From CAVQXR01 sp046330455 (lineage in GTDB: Bacteria; Actinomycetota; Thermoleophilia; Gaiellales; Gaiellaceae), in the NCBI GenBank assembly GCA_046330455.1, contig JAXLSU010000001.1:62001-126000 (forward strand): 64,000 nt of DNA. Reading direction: 5' to 3'. The position numbers and the translations under genes are program-made. A model generated the notes under the pieces. It was not told the DNA's origin. It searched no databases and saw nothing but the letters and a program-made list of their open reading frames with translations. Positions 60,097 through 64,000 of this stretch are shown here, in pieces (positions within the stretch are counted from its first letter, which is position 1; the number at the start of each line of letters is the position of its first letter).

Positions 60097-60206
60097 CAAC
60101 GCCTTCGCCCCGCCTCCCCGGGGCGGAGCTTCCGGCGGCCCCACCCTCCCTGGGGGCTCACGAGCCGAAACGCCTGCCAATGCGCGGCTCCGACGGAAGC
60201 GCGACA

Positions 60207-60314
60207 GGCCGGAGACCCACCGCCTGCCCGGGTCTCCGGCCACCCTCTTTCCCCTCCCAGCGCCGAGGGGGCCGGCAGTCCGGCCCTCTCGGCGTGCGGG
60301 TCCCCGGGCCCGCA
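60207..60314. terminator. Three consecutive stem-loops after htrA
   Basis: Stem 1 is a perfect 12-bp repeat, GGCCGGAGACCC (60207-60218) with GGGTCTCCGGCC (60230-60241), followed by a short pyrimidine run. Stem 2 pairs CGCCGAGGGGGCCGG (60261-60275) with CCGGCCCTCTCGGCG (60280-60294), 15 bp with one mismatch and a 4-nt loop. Stem 3 pairs TGCGGG with CCCGCA (60295-60314). Stem 1 is a probable terminator of htrA; the others may insulate the next gene. Nothing else was recognised between 60097 and 60341. Confidence 0.7.
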
Positions 60315-60341
60315 CCGGGCGCCAGGATCTACCATGGCCGT

Positions 60342-60560
60342 GTGCCGCTCCACTCCGAGACGATCCAGGTCGCCGGCGTTCGGTGCGAGCGATGCGTGAT
60401 GCGGCTTGCGGGAGCGCTCGAGGGCCTCGAGGGCCTCGAGTCGGCCAACGCGAACCTGATGGGCCAGGTCATGCTCACCTGGGACGACGAGCGGCTCACC
60501 CGTGATGCGATCGTCGAGGCCCTCACGCGGTCTGGCTTTCGCCCCGCGGCGCCTGCCTGA
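60342..60560 (+). CDS. Heavy-metal-associated (HMA) domain protein, CopZ-like
   Basis: A 72-residue HMA-fold protein: TIQVAGVRCERCVMRLAGAL carries the metal motif CxxC, followed by the usual ESANANLMGQVMLTWDDERL strand-loop and helix. Family members carry Cu(I) to P-type ATPases, but no copper gene is in the window and no Met precedes the CxxC, so the metal and partner are uncertain. GTG 60342 is the start used; an earlier in-frame start is possible. Confidence 0.75.
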   Translation: MPLHSETIQVAGVRCERCVMRLAGALEGLEGLESANANLMGQVMLTWDDERLTRDAIVEALTRSGFRPAAPA

Positions 60561-60606
60561 GCGGGAATACAGAACCGGTCACGGCCGTTGCCGCCAGGGA
60601 AGGTGG

Positions 60607-60612
60607 TAGCGT
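60607..60612 (+). promoter_or_regulatory. Candidate -10 element of the ECF sigma gene
   Basis: TAGCGT starts 14 nt before the GTG at 60621, identical to the ferrochelatase case at 2746. It supports GTG 60621 rather than the upstream GTG 60603 or TTG 60588. Confidence 0.4.
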
Positions 60613-60620
60613 CCGCGTTC

Positions 60621-61205
60621 GTGAGCGAGGTCGGAGACGGGGAGGCGGCCAGGCGCATCGCGCTGGACGCGCGCAACCGCGTGCGCTTCGAGGAGGAGGC
60701 GCTCGCGCTCTCCGAGCAGGTCTACCGGGTCGCACGCCGCCTCGCGCCGTCGCGTGAGGAGGCAGAGGATCTCGTCCAGGAGACGTACGCTCGCGCGTTC
60801 CGTAACTGGCGCTCGTTCGAGGCCGGCACGAACCTGCGCGCGTGGCTGTTCCGGATTCTCACGAACCTGAACATCGATCGCGGGCGGCGGGAGCAGCGTA
60901 CGCCGACGATGGAGCCGATCGAGGAAGGCGACTACTTCCTGTACAACCGGCTCGAGGCGGCCGGTGGGGGAAGCGACGAGGACAGGGCCGTCGAGCGGCT
61001 GTCCCAGGACGGCGTCGTCGAGGCCCTCTCGGCGGTGCCACACGACTTCCGCGACGTGATCGTCCTCGTCGACATCGGAGACTTCAGCTACCGGGACGCG
61101 GCGCAGATCCTGGACATCCCGATCGGTACCGTGATGTCGAGGCTGCACAGGGGCAGGCGGATCCTGAAGCACGAGCTCGCCGAGCGCGCGCTTCAGGTCG
61201 AGTAG
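60621..61205 (+). CDS. ECF sigma factor (SigR/SigH-like group)
   Basis: A sigma-70 family protein of about 194 residues. Region 2 (SEQVYRVARRLAPSREEAED then LVQETYARAFRNW) and region 4 (LSAVPHDFRDVIVLVDIGDF, SYRDAAQILDIPIGTVMSRL, HRGRRILKHEL) are complete. The EAED-LVQETYARAFR pattern and the 17-nt-downstream zinc anti-sigma gene fit the redox-responsive SigR/RsrA group of actinobacteria. GTG 60621 is chosen for the leaderless -10; longer starts exist at 60603 and 60588. Confidence 0.9.
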   Translation: MSEVGDGEAARRIALDARNRVRFEEEALALSEQVYRVARRLAPSREEAEDLVQETYARAFRNWRSFEAGTNLRAWLFRILTNLNIDRGRREQRTPTMEPIEEGDYFLYNRLEAAGGGSDEDRAVERLSQDGVVEALSAVPHDFRDVIVLVDIGDFSYRDAAQILDIPIGTVMSRLHRGRRILKHELAERALQVE

Positions 61206-61222
61206 GGGGTCAGGGCAGGCAC

Positions 61223-61465
61223 ATGGGAGACCATTCCGACTGCGGGTGCGGGAAGTGCGAGGAGCTGTTGCAGCCGTACCTCGACCGTGAGCTGACCGAC
61301 GCGGAGCAGACCGAGGCCGCGAGGCATCTGGAGGCCTGCGGCTACTGCGCCCGGCGGTACCGGTTCGAGGCGTCGCTGCGTCGCTACGTGCGCAAGTGCT
61401 GCGACGAGCCGATGCCGAACGAGCTCAGGCAGCGCCTGCTCTCGCTCCGCACGCCGACGATCTGA
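61223..61465 (+). CDS. Zinc-binding anti-sigma factor (RsrA-like)
   Basis: An 80-residue protein with the ZAS motif HLEACGYC (Hx3CxxC), preceded by GCGKCEELLQPYLDRELTD. In RsrA, zinc thiolates oxidise and release the sigma factor. Here there is an additional N-terminal CGCGKC and a C-terminal RKCCDEP, so more Cys than the minimum. Coupled by position to the ECF gene. Start ATG 61223. Confidence 0.88.
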   Translation: MGDHSDCGCGKCEELLQPYLDRELTDAEQTEAARHLEACGYCARRYRFEASLRRYVRKCCDEPMPNELRQRLLSLRTPTI

Positions 61466-61476
61466 GGGCCGCGGTC

Positions 61477-61665
61477 GGGCCGGATGAGATCCGGCCCCTA
61501 CAACGGCCCGTCCTCACGGAGCGGGGCCGTCGGCTGTGGCCGCCGGGGTGGCCGGGGTCTGTGCGGGTCGTTGGGTCTGGTGGGGGCGGGACATCTCATC
61601 CCGCCCGGTGTGTGGTTGCGGCCGGGGCTGCTCCCGTGCGGGTCGGGCTGGATGAGATCCGGCCC
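61477..61665. repeat. Three copies of the GGATGAGATCC palindrome family
   Basis: Copies lie at 61477-61501 (with trailing CTAC), 61584-61606 (GGGACATCTCATCCC core, two mismatches) and 61645-61665 (GCTGGATGAGATCCGGC). They fill the 214-nt gap between the convergent anti-sigma and LytR_C genes. No gene was recognised between them. Confidence 0.85.
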
Positions 61666-61679
61666 GCGCCCGGCTCGGC

Positions 61680-62408
61680 TCAGCCAGCCGGGCCGCGACG
61701 GCCGACGATGACGACGAGCCGGTTCGGGTCCTCACCGCCCGGAAGCGGCGTCGTCTCGACGCCGAGCGCCGCCGCGAGCCGCGCTGCGATCTCCTCCCCT
61801 CCGGGCGCGTAGTACACCCGCGTGTCCGGGTAGTCCCTGCGGGGCGCGTCGGCGACCTCGCCGATCGTGTAGGCCATCCCGGCGATCGCGTTCGCGACCT
61901 GCGTCGCTGCGTTCGCGCGGTCGGTGCCGTTGTACACGGCGACCTCGATCTGCCACGGCTGGGGAAGCGCTGCGGCCTCGACCGTCGTCGGCGGGGCCGT
62001 GGTCGTCGCCTCCGCGACGGTGGCCGGCACCGGCCGGTCCGACCTCGAGTCGAGCCCGAACCAGACGGCCGCGCCGACGGCCGCCGTGAAGAGGATCGCG
62101 GCGGCGAATCGCGCTGAGAGGACGGTATCGATGATCCGCGGCCTGACCGGGAGCCCGACCAGTTGACGCGCCTCCCGTCTCGAGACTCCGAGCGCCGTCG
62201 CGTAGACGAGCGCGGCGGCGAGCGCGTCCTGGGTCGTCTCGAAGCGATAGACACGGGCCTCCTCGAGCGCGCGGACGGTGTCCGGGTCGAGATCGGCACG
62301 CGCAGCGGCCTCCTCGACCGACAGTCGGCGCCGCGCCCGGGCAGCCGCGAAGGGCGACCCGGAATGGGCCTCGGTGGCGTGGCGGGGTGGGAGGTCAGTC
62401 GTCGTCAA
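61680..62408 (-). CDS. HTH/transmembrane/LytR_C-domain protein
   Basis: A protein of about 242 residues. The N-terminal helix-turn-helix resembles the RodZ/HTH_25 type (ARRRLSVEEAAARADLDPDT). A membrane helix at about 115-135 (FAAAILFTAAVGAAVWFGL) is followed by a Thr/Pro/Ala linker. The extracytoplasmic LytR_C-like domain shows IEVAVYNGTDRANAATQVAN and ends LVVIVGRRG. LytR_C domains occur in cell-wall proteins. The TTG 62408 is assumed, overlapping the nucleotidyltransferase by 14 nt; the frame is open further upstream. Confidence 0.75.
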   Translation of the reverse strand: MTTTDLPPRHATEAHSGSPFAAARARRRLSVEEAAARADLDPDTVRALEEARVYRFETTQDALAAALVYATALGVSRREARQLVGLPVRPRIIDTVLSARFAAAILFTAAVGAAVWFGLDSRSDRPVPATVAEATTTAPPTTVEAAALPQPWQIEVAVYNGTDRANAATQVANAIAGMAYTIGEVADAPRRDYPDTRVYYAPGGEEIAARLAAALGVETTPLPGGEDPNRLVVIVGRRGPAG

Positions 62409-62922
62409 GGAGTTGCTCGACTCTGCGGAGATCATCGGCCGTATCGACGTCCTCTGGAGGCCCGAGGTCGTCGCAGGCAACGAGGACGGCAGCGAGGCCC
62501 CTTCCCCCGGCGTCGGGGACCCGCTTCCAGGCGTCCCGTCCGAGGCAGACGGGGTGTCCACGCACTCCACCGTAGCTCGCCGCGACGACGGCGCCCGTAC
62601 CGGCCCGCCAGGCGTCGACGACGCGGTCGACGGCGGCCGGCGAGAGGAGCGGGCCGTCGGCCAGGACGATGACCGCCGCCTCGGTCTCGGCGGTCAGAGC
62701 CACGAGCCCGGCGCGAAGCGACGCGCCCGGCCCCAGCGCCCAGTCGTCGCAGGTGACGGTACGGGCGCCCTCGACCGCGAAGCGGTGAGCGCCGAGCACG
62801 ACGACCACGTCGTCGACCGCGCTGTCACGAAGACGACGGAGGACATACGGCAGCAGGCGCTCCTGCTTCGGACCGCCGAACCTGCTTCCTGCGCCGGCCG
62901 CGAGGACGACCGCGGCGATCAT
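62395..62922 (-). CDS. MobA/MocA-like nucleotidyltransferase with a shortened loop
   Basis: A 175-residue NTP transferase. AAVVLAAGAGSRFGGPKQ is the nucleotide-binding motif and VIVLADGPLLSPAAVDRV the metal-binding one. After GGPKQ the sequence jumps to ERLLPYVLRRLRDS; the usual ten or so residues (L-x-GxPLLxH) of the substrate loop are absent in frame. MocA-type enzymes attach CMP or GMP to molybdopterin, which would suit the molybdoenzymes of this window. ATG 62922 overlaps the amidohydrolase stop (TGATG). Confidence 0.75.
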   Translation of the reverse strand: MIAAVVLAAGAGSRFGGPKQERLLPYVLRRLRDSAVDDVVVVLGAHRFAVEGARTVTCDDWALGPGASLRAGLVALTAETEAAVIVLADGPLLSPAAVDRVVDAWRAGTGAVVAASYGGVRGHPVCLGRDAWKRVPDAGGRGLAAVLVACDDLGPPEDVDTADDLRRVEQLLDDD

Positions 62923-64000
62923 CAGGCCGGGGTGGTGAGCGTCTCGATGTCGGCGAGGTGCACGAGCTTCTGCGTGAGCCGCGCGAGGCGGCGCTGCTCG
63001 GCCTCGTCGTCGAGCTCAGGGAGCGTGCGCCAGAGGTCGCGGGCGCACGAGAGCAGCTCCGCGATCCGCTCGCGCACCTCCGTGTAGCCGTCGCGCTCGT
63101 CGGCCGCGTTCAGCGCCAGCCCGAGCGCCCCCACCATGTCGGGCTGGCGCATCCAGAGCAGCGGGGTCAGCATCGTCAGGTACGTGTGGATCCGTGCGAG
63201 CACGATCGGCTGGTGGATCGTGCGCGTCCCGAGGTGGGGCGGTGACATCGCCTCGGGCTGCCGGCTGTCGGAGATCCTGGACGCGTTGGCGCCGAGGACG
63301 CCGCGCAGCTCCTGCTCGCCGAAGCCCGCGAGCTGCGCGATCCGCAGATCGAGGAGCAACGAGGTCGGCTGCTGGCCGTACGGGTAGTCCGATGCGTAGA
63401 GGATCTGCTCGGGCGCGACCCGGCTGTAGAGGTCGAGGACGTCGACGGCGGCCCACATCGACGTGTCGAACGCGACGCTCGGGTTTCCCGCGAAGGCGTC
63501 GGCCAGGGCGCCGAGGTCGGCGATCCCGCCGTGGGCGATGATCAGCGACGCCTCCGGATAGCGCTCCACGAGGCGAGCGAGGTCGGCCGCGATCGGCGGC
63601 AGCCCGCGACCGCCGTGAATGAGGATCGGTACGCGCCGCTCGGCCGCGATCGCAAAGATCGGTTCGAGGCGCTCGTCGTTCAGGGCGAACGCCTGCGCGC
63701 GCGGGTGCAGCTTGATGCCGCGGGCACCGAGATCGAGGCAGCGCTCTGCCTCGGCAAGGGGCGTCTCGGCGAGGTCCAGGCGAACGAACGGGATGAGCAT
63801 CCCGTCGGCTCGCTCGGCGGCCGCGAGCGTGCGGTCGTTCGCGGCGCGAAACCCCGGGTGACGGTCGGGCTCGTCGAGGCAGAAGCAGAACGCGCGGGTC
63901 GCTCCTGAACGCCGTAGGAACGCCAGGAGCTCGTCGAGGGGGCTGACGAAACCGTCGATGTCGGTGCCGTGGTGGATGTGCGCGTCGAAGATCTCGGCAC
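62922..64000 (-). CDS. Amidohydrolase family (amidohydrolase_2) protein (5' end cut by window)
   Basis: The gene runs off the window end; readable codons start at 63998. FDAHIHHGTD is the HxH metal motif. GARGIKLHPRAQAF and PILIHGGRGLPP supply further ligands, LIIAHGG the next His, and YASDYPYGQQPT the Asp, so the TIM-barrel active site is complete. The C-terminal 110 residues (TIHQPIVLARIHTYLTMLTP onward) are an unrelated helical extension. The substrate is unknown. First gene of a three-gene operon with the nucleotidyltransferase and LytR_C genes. Confidence 0.8.
   Translation of the reverse strand, partial: AEIFDAHIHHGTDIDGFVSPLDELLAFLRRSGATRAFCFCLDEPDRHPGFRAANDRTLAAAERADGMLIPFVRLDLAETPLAEAERCLDLGARGIKLHPRAQAFALNDERLEPIFAIAAERRVPILIHGGRGLPPIAADLARLVERYPEASLIIAHGGIADLGALADAFAGNPSVAFDTSMWAAVDVLDLYSRVAPEQILYASDYPYGQQPTSLLLDLRIAQLAGFGEQELRGVLGANASRISDSRQPEAMSPPHLGTRTIHQPIVLARIHTYLTMLTPLLWMRQPDMVGALGLALNAADERDGYTEVRERIAELLSCARDLWRTLPELDDEAEQRRLARLTQKLVHLADIETLTTPA

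Noticed and set aside
1..64000. tRNA or rRNA genes and insertion sequences
   Set aside because: No cloverleaf, conserved rRNA segment, transposase frame or matching terminal inverted repeats was recognised by reading.

Overview
The window is 64 kb of very GC-rich bacterial DNA (about 70 percent by eye) with densely packed genes, many GTG and TTG starts, frequent 1-4 nt stop/start overlaps and several promoters that look leaderless. A ferrochelatase with a C-terminal Cys-rich [2Fe-2S] motif, an ECF sigma factor with a zinc anti-sigma partner, LeuC/LeuD, a BTAD-type regulator and dispersed GGATGAGATCC palindromes fit a chromosome segment of an actinobacterium, possibly a deep-branching Thermoleophilia-like lineage. 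That placement is inference; there is no rRNA or other marker gene here. No phage, insertion sequence, tRNA or CRISPR array was seen.

Layout. 1-9.4 kb: cut-off NUDIX hydrolase, palindrome cluster, trimethylamine-dehydrogenase-like flavoprotein, ferrochelatase, a VapBC-type pair, a secreted NucA/NucB-like protein coupled to a SUKH immunity-like gene, and a frameshifted molybdoenzyme. 9.4-17.3 kb: TPR protein, then an iron-sulfur/membrane fusion protein, a molybdopterin catalytic subunit and a SulP transporter in one direction. 17.3-25 kb: isocitrate lyase flanked by paired TGGATCC operators, a small unknown gene, a lipoprotein, a GntR/FCD regulator, a 2-hydroxyacid dehydrogenase, a DenD-like dehydrogenase, and a SixA-ABC-NUDIX operon. 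25-35 kb: acyltransferase, PhzF, BNR and DsrE proteins, a fluoride exporter beside a fluoroacetate-dehalogenase-like enzyme, enoyl-CoA hydratase, MFS transporter, hydrolase, cyclase and MMPL exporter.

35-42 kb: two secreted TAP-like peptidases beside a NarL-type two-component cluster (receiver, kinase, regulator) and a beta-propeller protein; two intergenic regions share paired TCAGGG-N4-CCCTGA sites. 43-49.6 kb: SpoIIE phosphatase, two STAS proteins, an unknown protein, a frameshifted flavin oxidoreductase, a hydrolase-cyclase fusion and an HTH/PIN pair. 49.6-56 kb: three tandem membrane sensor paralogues and a BTAD/AAA/TPR regulator. 56-64 kb: isochorismatase-like hydrolase, LeuCD, HtrA, a metal-binding protein, the ECF sigma/anti-sigma pair, palindromes, and an operon with a LytR_C protein, a MobA-like nucleotidyltransferase and a cut-off amidohydrolase.

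How it fits together. There is no single large mobile island, but several local modules have matching logic: toxin with immunity, defluorinase with fluoride export, GntR regulator with GGATCC operators around the glyoxylate enzyme, and a NarL system with palindromic sites in front of a secreted peptidase and a surface propeller. Two genes carry apparent compensating or clustered indels and a third runs past its expected stop, so either local sequence error or gene decay must be considered.
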